DNA of 64,000 nucleotides from Anaeramoeba ignava (lineage: Eukaryota; Metamonada; Anaeramoebidae), in assembly GCA_028826165.1 (NCBI GenBank), contig JAPDFW010000077.1, positions 124,001 to 188,000 on the forward strand, in the 5' to 3' direction. Below, piece after piece: positions 54,747 through 64,000 of the stretch (positions are counted from its first letter, which is position 1; each line of letters opens with the position of its first letter). A model generated the notes under the pieces. That model did not search any database. It worked only from the letters and a program-made list of their open reading frames with translations, and was not told where the DNA came from. A program made the position numbers and the translations under genes.

Positions 54747-56536
54747 ATGCAATTAAGTGCATCCAAAAATAAAAAAATCAATGATCTCTTTTTTTTTGGT
54801 CAAAATAAATTTCGACAACTTTTGCCATATCAACCATCAAAAATATCAAAACCAATACATTTAGATCTTTTCGACTCAGAAAAACAAATCAAACAAATAA
54901 CATCAGGAATAATTGCAACAAGTTTTCTTTTTGAAAATGGTAAAGTTGTTCAATGTTTAAGAGAAAGAGATTCAAATCAAAATCCACAAGAAATTCCGAT
55001 TGAAAATATTAAAAAAATATCAGGAGGAGATTATGTTTTTTGTCTTTTAACTGAAGAAGGAGAAGTTTTTCGCAAAAGGAATAAATATTAGTTCAAATAA
55101 TCCAAAACAATTTATCAATATTTCATCATTAATTGAAGATCCCAATGATCAAGTAATTCAAGATATTGTTTCTGGTTTTCGTTCTGTTTATTTATTAAGT
55201 GAAAAGGGAAATGTTTATGGAATTGGTTCAAATGGTTATGGCCAACTTGGTCTTGGATTAATTCGCAAAGCAGAAAAACCAATTTTAATGATGGAAAATG
55301 TTTCGAGAATATTTTCAGGAAATTGTTCTCTTGTTTTTCTTTTAAATTCAAATCAAGAATTATTTGTTTGTGGAGATAATGATTCTGGTCAAGTTGGATT
55401 GGGAAAATCAATTAAAAAAGATGAAATCAATCAAATTGCTCATGTCAAAAACATTCCCAAGGGAAAAATAATTGATATTCAGACTGGATGGACTCATTCA
55501 GTAATGCTTGTTGAAGATGAAAATCAAAACGGAACACTTTATTCATGTGGAGATTATCAATATAATGGGCTTGGCAATGAAGACGAAAATGCTTATGAAT
55601 TTACTGAAATCAAATCACCTTTATTTGAAAATGATAATATTCTTGAATTTCGTGTTGGAGATCATCATACTTTGATTTTAACATCCAAAGGGAAATTAAT
55701 CGGATTTGGCAGAAATCATCATGGACAGCTGGGAATTGGAAACACAAATATCCAATCCATCCCAACCCAAATTCAAATCCCTGAATTGTTGTTTGATATT
55801 TCTAGTTATCATCTTTCTTGTGGTGATGCAACTTCATTTCTTTATTATTCTCCCGTTTTTTCCAATCTCCAAATTGATCTGATAAAACTATTTCAAAGAA
55901 AAGAATTTTGTGATATTTCATTTAAAACAAAAAATGAAAACGAAACGATTGAAGCTCATAAACTAATATTGAAATATAGATTAAAAGATCAAAAATCAAA
56001 ATCAAAATCAATTTGAACAACTCCAAGAAATTATTTCAAAAAAAACCAAAGAAGAAGCAAATCAAATATTTGAAATGATTTATTCGAGTAAAAAAACATA
56101 TTCCAAATTATATAAAGAAATACGAAGATTGTTGAAAGAAGAAGAAGATTTAAATGAAAATATGCAAAGAATATATTTTTCAGAAAAAGAAAAAGATTTT
56201 ATAATTCAAAGAGAAGAAAAAGAAATCAAGTTTCCCAAATTAATATTAATAATGAGAAGTGAATTATATCGAGGGATGTTTTTATCTGTAACAGAAGATA
56301 GTTCTAATCAAGTAAATGATTATAGTGAATTAAGTGATGAAGCATTTGAAATTTTAGAATATTGGATTTATACAAATCAAATTAAAGAAGGAATAGAAAT
56401 TACACAAGAAATTATCGATGAATTAGAACAGGCGAGTGATTATTTTGAATTAAATGAATCAAATCCAAATTTAATTGATTTATTAATAGAAGAGTTTGAT
56501 AATCAAAATCCAAATGAAAATTCGAATGAAAATTAA
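54747..56536 (+). pseudogene. RCC1-BTB copy 8, two single-base frame breaks
   Basis: The most diverged of the downstream copies, starting MQLSASKNKKINDLFFFGQN. Frame 1 ends at 55091: GTTTTTCGCAAAAGG has one T more than needed to read V-F-A-K-G, the family sequence. Frame 2 carries the blades and the start of BTB-like unit 1 to about 56010. There GATCAAAAATCAAAATC has one A too many compared with the CAAAATCAAAATC of other copies. Frame 3 carries the rest and BTB unit 2 (FPKLILIMRSELYRGMF) to 56536. The protein sequence on both sides of each break is well conserved, so any loss is very recent or only apparent. Confidence 0.65.
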
Positions 56537-56881
56537 GATTCATTTATAAAATTCATTTATAAAATTAAAATCAAAATCAAAATTCATTTATAAAATCAAA
56601 TTTAAAATCAAAATTAAAATAAATTTCAAATTAAAATTAAAATTAAAATTCATTTATAAAAACAAAATTAAATTTAAAATTCATTTATAAAATTCATTTA
56701 TAAAATTAAAATCAAAACAAAATTAAAATTAAATTCAAAATTCATTTATAAAATTAAAATTAAAATTTTTTCATTTTTCATTTTTCATTTTTCATTTTTC
56801 ATTTTTCATTTTTCATTTTTCATTTTTCATTTTTCATTTTTCATTTTTCATTTTTCATTTTTCATTTTTTCATTTTTTAAA
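56537..56881. repeat. AAAATTCATTTATAAAATT repeat followed by a (TTTTTCA)n array
   Basis: 56537-56765 is AAAATT repeat with ATTCATTTATAAAATT words. 56766-56876 is a tandem array of the heptamer TTTTTCA, about 15 copies, ending immediately before the SRP19 start codon. It is the purest form of the T-rich leader motif found upstream of most genes here. Confidence 0.75.
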
Positions 56882-57413
56882 ATGGCACAAAATAAAGAAA
56901 AATTCATTATCATTTATCCTTCTTATATTGATTCTAAAATTAGTTATAAATTTGGGAGAAGATTTTCAAAAACTAAATGTATCGAATCACCAACAATTAT
57001 TGAGATTGCAAAAGCTTGTAGTCATCTTGGATTTAAATTTTTAATTGAAGCTGATAAAGGATATCCACGAGAATTATTTAAGAAAGGAAGAGTGAAAGTT
57101 TTTTTTTCAGCAGAAAATCAAAAAGAAAAAAATGAAGAAATTAAAACAAGTAAAAAAATTAATAACAATTTTTTTTTCCTTTTTGAAAAATCAATTAATT
57201 TTAAGTTGAATTTTTTTATTAGAAACTCAATTAATTTTGGCTTTACCTCCTTTAATTGCTCAAATTCGATTGCAAGCTCCAAAACAAAAAACTCAATCTT
57301 CAAGTCCTACAAATCAAAAAGCAAAAACTCCTTATGGAAAAGGAAATAAATCTCATAAACCAAATAAATCAAGAGGTAGAAGTAAAGGAAGAGGAAGAGG
57401 AAGAAGAAAATAA
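56882..57413 (+). CDS. SRP19: Signal recognition particle 19 kDa protein
   Basis: Exons 56882-57149 and 57223-57413 join in phase 1 to 152 aa. FIIIYPSYIDSK, GRRFSKTKCIESPTIIEI, KGYPRELFKKGRVKVFF and LALPPLIAQIRLQAP match SRP19 in order. SRP19 binds SRP RNA and prepares it for SRP54, in co-translational targeting to the ER. The C-terminus is a basic RGRSKGRGRGRRK tail. Without splicing the ORF would run on into unrelated sequence to 57349. The 73-nt intron has donor AA|GTAAAA and acceptor TTATTAG. Confidence 0.88.
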
Positions 57414-57651
57414 TTTTGTCCCCTTGCAAAAAAATAATTTTCAAAGAAATAACTTCTAATTATTCATCAATCAAAAATCAATAAAAATATTTTCCAAAGA
57501 AATAACAAAATTATTCCTCTCCGAAGGATAATTTTTTAAAATCTTTTTTTATCGGACATTTTTTTTTAAAATAATTTGTCCAATTGTCTAAAAGTCCGAT
57601 TTTAAATCTATAAGAAAAAAAAAACAGTTTGATCTCTTTATTTTTTTCTTT
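57414..57651. other. 5' flank of the recombinase gene, short direct and inverted repeats
   Basis: No gene. A direct repeat TTTTC(C)AAAGAAATAAC occurs at 57438-57453 and 57490-57506. An inverted pair ATCGGAC (57551-57557) / GTCCGAT (57594-57600) follows. The T-rich TTTTTCAT leader typical of host genes is absent. These might be element ends or promoter parts; I cannot decide. Confidence 0.35.
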
Positions 57652-59085
57652 ATGGAACAAAGATATTCACTTTCAACACCAGAAGAAATTGATTTACTAG
57701 CTCAATCCTCAACCCCGAAATCAACAAGAAAGGCCACACAATTCGCCAAAAATATTTGGATCAAGTATGCAAGAGAAATGGGAATTACTGAAAATATTTG
57801 GGAGTTAGACACAAAGGAACTCAATTTTCATTTATGCAATCTGTTACCGCAACTCAAATCCGAGAAAGAAAAAAGTTATACCAGCTCGACCATCTACTAT
57901 ATTACCTGCGGATGGAGAAGATGGATCCTTCAACAATCAACCCAACCAAGTCCACCGGATATACTACACGACAAAAACTTTCTTCAGTTTCAAAAAGTGC
58001 TTGATCATGTTATGAAAGATCTGGATCAAAATGGGAAATCTGAAGTAAAGCACACAGAATCCTTAACGGAAGAAGAGATAATCAAGTTATTATCAGCTTG
58101 TGATCGTTCAACCCCACAAGGTATCCTCATGGCTTGTATCTTACAGATAGGAAAGTTTTGTGGATTGAGAGGAGGAGAATATCACACTTTATTGATGAAC
58201 CAGTTTTGTAAGAAGGAAGATAAAGGAAAATTCTTTTATGAACTCATTCTCTATAAGCGAAAAACACTCCAAAGAGGCATACGAAGAGATCAAAAAGCTT
58301 TTAAAACATATATCCTCGATCGCGAAGCGATCGAGGATATAGATCAATACTTGAAACGGAGAAAAGAATTCACTTGCTCAAGATTCTTTTTAGGAATCAA
58401 CCATAAAGTGCGTGCTCAGTCTGAATTCATTAATGGTCCAATGGGATATGGAAAAATGACCTCTCTCCTTAAAGAGTTTTGTATTAAGGCGAATATTAAT
58501 AAGCATATCACACTTCATTCATTGCGTGCAACCTGTATCACTCGCTTATCAGATCTGAATATGAAAGATGAACAAATAATGCAGATTACTGGGCATAAAA
58601 GTTCCAAAAGTGTGCAAGTTTATCGGGAAGAAAGCACTGAATTCAGGAAAAATTTGTTCGAGAATTCGACCAATACAAACCAAAAACCAAAAGAGGCAGA
58701 CATGGTTGAATCCCAAATCAATAGGTTGAAAACGGCACAAGATGGGTTTATTTTCCAATTTTCTAATTGTCATATTGATCGGGTTTTCAATTTCCAGAAC
58801 CATGATTTGGATAAATTATTTTCAAGTTTATCCATAAAGGAAGAAGTGACTGATTCATTCATGAAACAGAAGTTGGTGCAAGAGACAATCGATAATTCCA
58901 TTGAAGAAAAGGAGAATAACCAGCAAGATTCTGAAAATCTGATTATTGATGAAACTGAACCCGATCACGTCGAAGAAGAGAATGAGATGATTGATCAAAT
59001 TCAACCCTTGAAAAGAAGAGTTTACAGATGCTCCAGATGCGGAGAAATCGGGCACAATAAGAAGGGTTGCCCAAATCGAAAATGA
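57652..59085 (+). mobile_element. Crypton-like tyrosine recombinase with C-terminal zinc knuckle
   Basis: 477 aa, single exon. The catalytic domain shows Arg173 in CGLRGGE, HSLR (His289, Arg292), GHKSSKS (His315) and Tyr324 in VQVYRE. That is the full R..HxxR..H..Y set of tyrosine recombinases, correctly spaced. An N-terminal SAM-like helical region (30-120) precedes it. The last residues are CSRCGEIGHNKKGC, a CX2CX4HX4C zinc knuckle (460-473) for nucleic-acid binding. Base composition is clearly less AT-rich than neighbouring genes, there are no Asn/Gln repeats, and the host-type leader is missing; all suggest transfer or a transposon. Crypton elements use such enzymes. A domesticated gene is possible, since I found no clear element termini. 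The frame is intact. Confidence 0.7.
58309..58341. repeat. Perfect 15-bp inverted repeat inside the recombinase gene
   Basis: Arms TATATCCTCGATCGC (58309-58323) and GCGATCGAGGATATA (58327-58341) are exact reverse complements around GAA. They encode TYILDREAIEDID. The arms contain several G/C steps in an otherwise AT-dominated window, so chance is unlikely. Confidence 0.9.
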
Positions 59086-59999
59086 ATGACATATGGATCA
59101 TTTTGATTTCTTCTGGTTCCAATTTTCGATTTTTCTTTTTCAATTCTTTTTTCAATTCTTTTTTTCAATTCTTTTTTCAATTCTTTTTTTCAATTCTTTT
59201 TTTCAATTCTTTTTTTCAATTCTTTTTTCAATTCTTTTTTTCAAATTTTTTTTTGCAGAAGGACAAAAAAGTTAACCTTTTCAACTCCGAATTCCATTTT
59301 TTATTTTTTTTTTTCCTTTTTTTAAAATGGTTTTTTCCCGACTTCGCCGGAAAAAAACTTAATTTTTTTCTCTTACAGCTCGAAAAAAAAAAAATTTAAA
59401 AAAATTTTCAAAAAAAATAAAAATGTTATTCACTCGTTATCAAAAGATTAACATATCATTATTCTTTTAAAAAAACAAAAACTCAAATTTATAAAAGAAA
59501 AAGAACCAAGAATTTTTTTCTATTAAACTTTATACTCAAAAAAAATAAAAACAATTTAAAATTTGAATTAAAATTCATTTATAAAATTAAAATTAAAATT
59601 AAAATTAAAATTCATTTATAAAATTAAAATTAAAATTAAAATTAAAATTAGAATTAAAATTAAAATTAAAATTAAAATTAAAATTAAAATTAAAATTAAA
59701 ATTAAAATCAAAATCAAAATCAAAATTCATTTATAAAATCAAAATTAAAATTAAAATTAAAATTAAAATTCATTTATAAAATTGAAATAAAAATTAAAAT
59801 TAAAATTAAAATTAAAATTTGAATTAAAATTTGAATTAAAATTAAAATTAAAATTAAAATTGAAATTAAAATTATAATTAAAATTAAAATTAAAAATCAA
59901 TTTGAAATGAAAAATTTATTATCATTATCGTTATCACCAAAAATATTTTTTCCCTTTTCTAAAAATTTGTCAAAAAGAAAATTAAAAGAAAATTAAAAG
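59086..59999. repeat. Downstream of the recombinase: TTTTTTTCAATTC array, then AAAATT repeat
   Basis: 59140-59245 is a tandem array of about 13 bp (TTTTTTTCAATTC), eight or more copies. 59260-59360 is a less AT-rich stretch with GACTTCGCCGG that may belong to the element. 59400-59560 is T/A-rich without features. 59565-59900 is AAAATT repeat with ATTCATTTATAAAATT words. No gene was seen. Confidence 0.6.
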
Positions 60000-62692
60000 T
60001 TATTTATCTTCCCAATGAGCATGAAAATTTTCATTCAAATCAGCATCTAATCTTTTGAAAGTATGAGCACCAAAGAAATCACGTTGAGCTTGAATCAAAT
60101 TAGCGGGAAGAAATTCTGAACGATAACTATCATAATAAGCCAAACTTGAACTAAAAGCGGGAACAGGAATACCTAAACCAACAGCAATTTGAATAACTTT
60201 TCTCCAATCAGCAAGATTATCTTTCAGTTTGTTAGTGAAATAGGGATATAATAATAAGTTTGTTAATTTTGGATCCTCTTCATAAGCTTGAGTGATTAAA
60301 TTCAAAAATTTTGCTCTTATAATACAACCTGATCTCCATAAAGATGCAATTGATCCCAAGTTGAGATTGTATTTGTATTCTTCGCTTGCAATCAATAATA
60401 ATTCCATTCCTTGTGCATACGCATTGATTTTACTTGCATATAATGCTTTTCTAACTGATTCAATCAATTCTTCTGGTGATCCAGAATATTTTGCTTTTTC
60501 TTCATCAACTCCTGAAAATAATTTTTTAGATGCAATTACTCTTTTTTCTTTCATACTTGAGATTACACGTTCTACAACAGCTGAGTTAATTGCTGGAATT
60601 GGAGCTCCAAGATTTAATGCGTTTTGAGAAGTCCATTTTCCAGTTCCTTAATAATTTTTTTCAATTAATTTTTTTGATTTAATTTTGATATAATTTTGAT
60701 TTAAATTTTATTTAATTTTTAATTTTGATTTAATTTTGATTTAAAATTGATTTAAATTTGATTTAATTTTGATTTGATTTTGATTTAATTTTGATTTAGA
60801 TTTAATTTTGATTTAAATTTGATTTAATTTCGATTTAATTTTGATTTAATTTTGATTTAAATTTGATTTAATTTTGATTTAATTTTGATTTAAATTTGAT
60901 TTAATTTCGATTTAATTTTGATTTAATTTTGATTTAAATTTGATTTAAATTTGATTTAAATTTGATTTAATTTTAATTTAAATTTGATTTAATTTTGATT
61001 TAAATTTGATTTAATTTTGATTTAATTTTGATTTAATTTTGATTTAGTTTTGATTTTATTTTGATTTAATTTTGATTTAATTTTGATTTAATTTTGATTT
61101 AATTTTAATTTAATTTTGATTTAAATTTGATTTAGTTTTGATTTAAATTTGATTTAGTTTTGATTTAAATTTGATTTAAATTTGATTTAGTTTTGATTTA
61201 AATTTGATTTAATTTTGATTTAATTTTGATTTAATTTTGATTTAATTTTGATTTAATTTTGATTTAATTTTAATTTAATTTTGATTTAATTTTAATTTAA
61301 ATTTGATTTAAAATTGGTTAAGTTTTGATTTAAATTTAAATTTAATTTTGATTTAAATTTGATTTAAATTTGATTTAGTTTTGATTTAAATTTAATTTAA
61401 ATTTGATTTAATTTTGATTTAATTTTGATTTTATTTTGATTTAATTTTGATTTAATTTTGATTTAATTTTGATTTAATTTTGATTTAATTTTGATTTAGT
61501 TTTGATTTAGTTTTAATTTAATTTGATTTAATTTTGATATAATTTTGATTTAAATTTGATTTAATTTAAATTTAATTTTGATTTAATTTTGATTTAATTT
61601 TGATATAATTTTGATTTAATTTTGATTTAATTTGATTTAATTTTGATTTAATTTTGATTTAGTTTTAATTTAGTTTTGATTTAGTTTTGATTTAATTTTG
61701 ATTTAATTTTAAATTTGATTTAAATTTGATTTAAATTTGATTTAATTTTGATTTAATTTTGATTTAATTTTGATTTAATTTTGATTTAATTTTGATTTAA
61801 TTTTGATTTAATTTTGATTTAATTTTGATTTAATTTTGATTTAAATTTGATTTAATTTTGATTTTAATTTTGATTTAGATTTGATTTAATTTAAATTTAA
61901 TTTAAATTATCTACCTTTTTGTGCAGCTTTATCCAAAACAATATCAACTAAAGGTTTTTGAGTTTTGTCATCAATTTTCTTAAAAATTTTAGAAGTAATT
62001 TCAATCAAATAACTATCCAATTCACCTTTATTCCAATCTTCAAAAATTTGAGCAATTTTTTGGGGTTGCAACTTCAAAACCTTTCTCAAAATATCATAAG
62101 CTTCAGCAATCAATTGCATATCAGCATATTCAATAGCATTATGGACGGATTTGACGTAGTGACCAGCACCTCTAGGACCAATATAGTCAACACAAGGACG
62201 ACCATCATCAGCTTTTGCACTGATTAATTCAAGAATGTGCTTGACATCATTCCAGGCCTCAGGAGAACCACCAGGCATGATACTTGGGCCGTTAAGTGCG
62301 CCTTCTTCACCTCCACTTACTCCAACTCCCATAAATTTGATCCCCTTTTCTTCAAGCATTATTGCTCTTCTTTCTGTATCTTCAAAAAAGCTATTTCCAC
62401 AATCCATGATCAGATCTCCTTTTTCCAAATAATTCAATAACTGCTCAATTACACTATCTACTGGTTTCCCGGCAACGACCATAATGATTATTTTTCTTGG
62501 TTTGCTGAGCAAGTTTACAAATCCTTCTAATTTTTCTGATGATACTATGTTCTTGTCTCCGTTTTGTTTCATGAAATTCTCAGTTCTTGAATATGTTCGA
62601 TTGTAAACTGCTACTTTGAACTTGTTTCTTTCAATGTTCAATGCGAGATTTCCTCCCATTGTTGATAATCCTATAACTCCAATATCTGCCAT
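60000..62692 (-). CDS. PGD: 6-phosphogluconate dehydrogenase, decarboxylating
   Basis: Oxidative pentose phosphate enzyme (6-phosphogluconate + NADP to ribulose 5-phosphate + CO2). Exon 1 (62692-61915) and exon 2 (60646-60000) join in phase 1 (G|GA) to 474 aa, the normal family length. The N-terminus GVIGLSTMGGNLALNI is the nucleotide-binding loop. VYNRTYSRT fits an NADP-type pocket. GVSGGEEGA with GPSIMPGG and GHYVKSVHNAIEYADMQ (catalytic Lys) form the active site. TGKWTSQNAL starts exon 2, and DFFGAHTFKRLD is the C-terminal substrate-binding segment. The intron (61914-60647) is 1268 nt of repeat and sits at KG|TGKW. GAAAAATGATTTCC lies upstream in minus orientation. Confidence 0.93.
60647..61914 (-). 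repeat. 1.27 kb repeat intron of the 6PGD gene
   Basis: Plus-strand unit GATTTAATTTTGATTTAAATTT, the same family as in the EF-hand gene intron (15872-16701) and in the same orientation relative to its gene. Variants GATTTAGTTTT and GATATAATTTT occur. Sense-strand GT and AG are essentially absent. Confidence 0.88.
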
Positions 62693-64000
62693 TTTTTAAT
62701 TTAATTTCAAATTTTTTTGGATTGTGAAAAATAAAATTGAAAAATGATTTCCAAAATTTTTTTTTCTTTTAAATTATTTATTTTTTATTTGATTTTCCAA
62801 AAATATTTTTTTTTAGGGGAATATATTTTTAATTAATACACGTGTTAAATATTAATCAAACAGGGGATACAAAAAAAACAATTCAAGATTTACTTTTCTT
62901 TATCTTTATCTTTTTCTTTATTAAATTTATTCCATTTTTTTTAAATATAAATATTTATTTAATTTAATTAAATATATTCCACTTTTTTTAAATATAAATA
63001 TTTATTTAATTTAATTAAATATATTCTATTTTTTTTAAATATAAATATTAATTAGATTTATTAAATTTATTCCACTTTTTTTAAATATAAATATTTATTA
63101 AATTTATTCCATTTTTTTAAATATAAATATTTATTAAATTTAATTAAATTTATTCCACTTTTTTTAAATATAAATATTTATTAAATTTAATTAAATTTAT
63201 TCCACTTTTTAAATATAAATATTTATTTAATTTATTTAAATTTATTCCATTTTTTTTAAATATAAATATTTATTTAATTTAATTAAATTTATTCCACTTT
63301 TTAAATATAAATATTTATTAAATTTAATTAAATATATTCCATTTTTTTTAAATATAAATATTTATTTAATTTAATTAAATTTATTCCATTTTTTTTAAAT
63401 ATAAATATTTATTTAATTTATTCTAAATTTATTCCATTTTTAAATATAAATATTTATTAAATTTTTTATTTTTAAAATATAAATATTTAATTAATTTTTA
63501 TTCCACTTTTTTTAAATATAAATATTTAATTAATTTAATTAAATTTATTTCATTTTTTTTAAAAATAAATATTTATTAATTTTAATTAAATTTATTTCAT
63601 TTTTTAAATATAAATATTTATTTAATTTAATTAATTTTATTCCATTTTTTTTTAAATATAAATATTTATTAAATTTAATTAAATTTATTCCACTTTTTAA
63701 ATATAAATATTTATTAAATTTATTCCATTTTTTTTTAATATAAATATTTATTTAATTTAATTAAATTTATTCCACTTTTTAAATATAAATATTTAATTTA
63801 ATTTAATTTAAATTTATTTCATTTTTAAATATAAATATTTATTAAATTTAATTAAATATATTCCATTTTTTTTAAATATAAATATTTATTTAATTTTATT
63901 AAATTTATTCCATTTTTTTTAAATATAAATATTTATTTAATTTATTCTAAATTTATTCCATTTTTTTTAAATATAAATATTTATTAAATTTAATTTTATT
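62693..64000. repeat. Leader of 6PGD, then a roughly 45-bp satellite to the window edge
   Basis: 62693-62930 is the T/A-rich upstream region of 6PGD, with one less AT-rich patch (ACACGTGTTAAATATTAATCAAACAGGGGATAC, about 62838-62871, containing CACGTG). From 62931 on, a tandem repeat reads TTTTTTTAAATATAAATATT followed by TATTTAATTTAATTAAATTT and ATTCCAC, period about 40-48 bp, some 24 copies with indels. It shares TTATTCCACTTTTT with the 2.7-5.0 kb satellite. Confidence 0.75.

Overview
This is a nuclear window from a very AT-rich, intron-bearing protist that uses the standard code (TAA, TAG and TGA all end genes). Recognisable genes are V-ATPase subunit D, condensin H, SCYL2, a Rab, CCDC12, APC2, SRP19 and 6-phosphogluconate dehydrogenase. 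Together with many RCC1-BTB proteins, Asn/Gln- and Asn/Glu-rich coding tracts and oceans of AAAATT-type simple repeat, they point to an amoeboid protist. Anaeramoeba-like is my best guess from the RCC1-BTB and LZTR1-like expansion; the sequence alone cannot prove it.

Layout. 0-5 kb: the 3' end of an ecdysoneless (ECD) gene, a V-ATPase subunit D gene split by a 1.0 kb repeat intron, then 2.3 kb of (TTTATTAA)-type satellite. 5-15 kb: two tandem minus-strand paralogues with a calponin-homology domain and a string of PH-like modules, both interrupted by frame breaks. 15-21 kb: a CaaX-ended EF-hand protein and a HOOK-like coiled-coil protein, divergently arranged, each with a large repeat intron. 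21-27.5 kb: condensin H, SCYL2-like pseudokinase and a small SelW/Rdx-like protein with an in-frame TGA, all minus strand. 27.6-36.6 kb: a Rab5-like GTPase, the splicing factor CCDC12 with a 9-nt microexon, a radical-SAM homologue that appears to lack its cluster cysteines, and APC2. 36.7-56.5 kb: a BTB-protein cluster of seven RCC1-BTB copies (two clearly broken, one truncated), one ankyrin-BTB gene and one LZTR1-like kelch-BTB-BTB gene. 56.9-64 kb: SRP19, a Crypton-like tyrosine recombinase with a zinc knuckle, 6-phosphogluconate dehydrogenase with a 1.27 kb repeat intron, and a terminal satellite.

Exon structures were rebuilt by hand from GT..AG sites, reading phase and family homology. 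In eight genes one intron is blown up to 0.4-2.2 kb by simple repeats that are almost free of GT and AG dinucleotides, while the other introns are mostly 65-100 nt. Genes are closely packed, and most share a T-rich leader with TTTTTCAT-type motifs just upstream of the start. Several genes are broken by single-base differences, mostly at short homopolymers. These may be real decay, recoding or uncorrected long-read errors, and I keep those possibilities apart.
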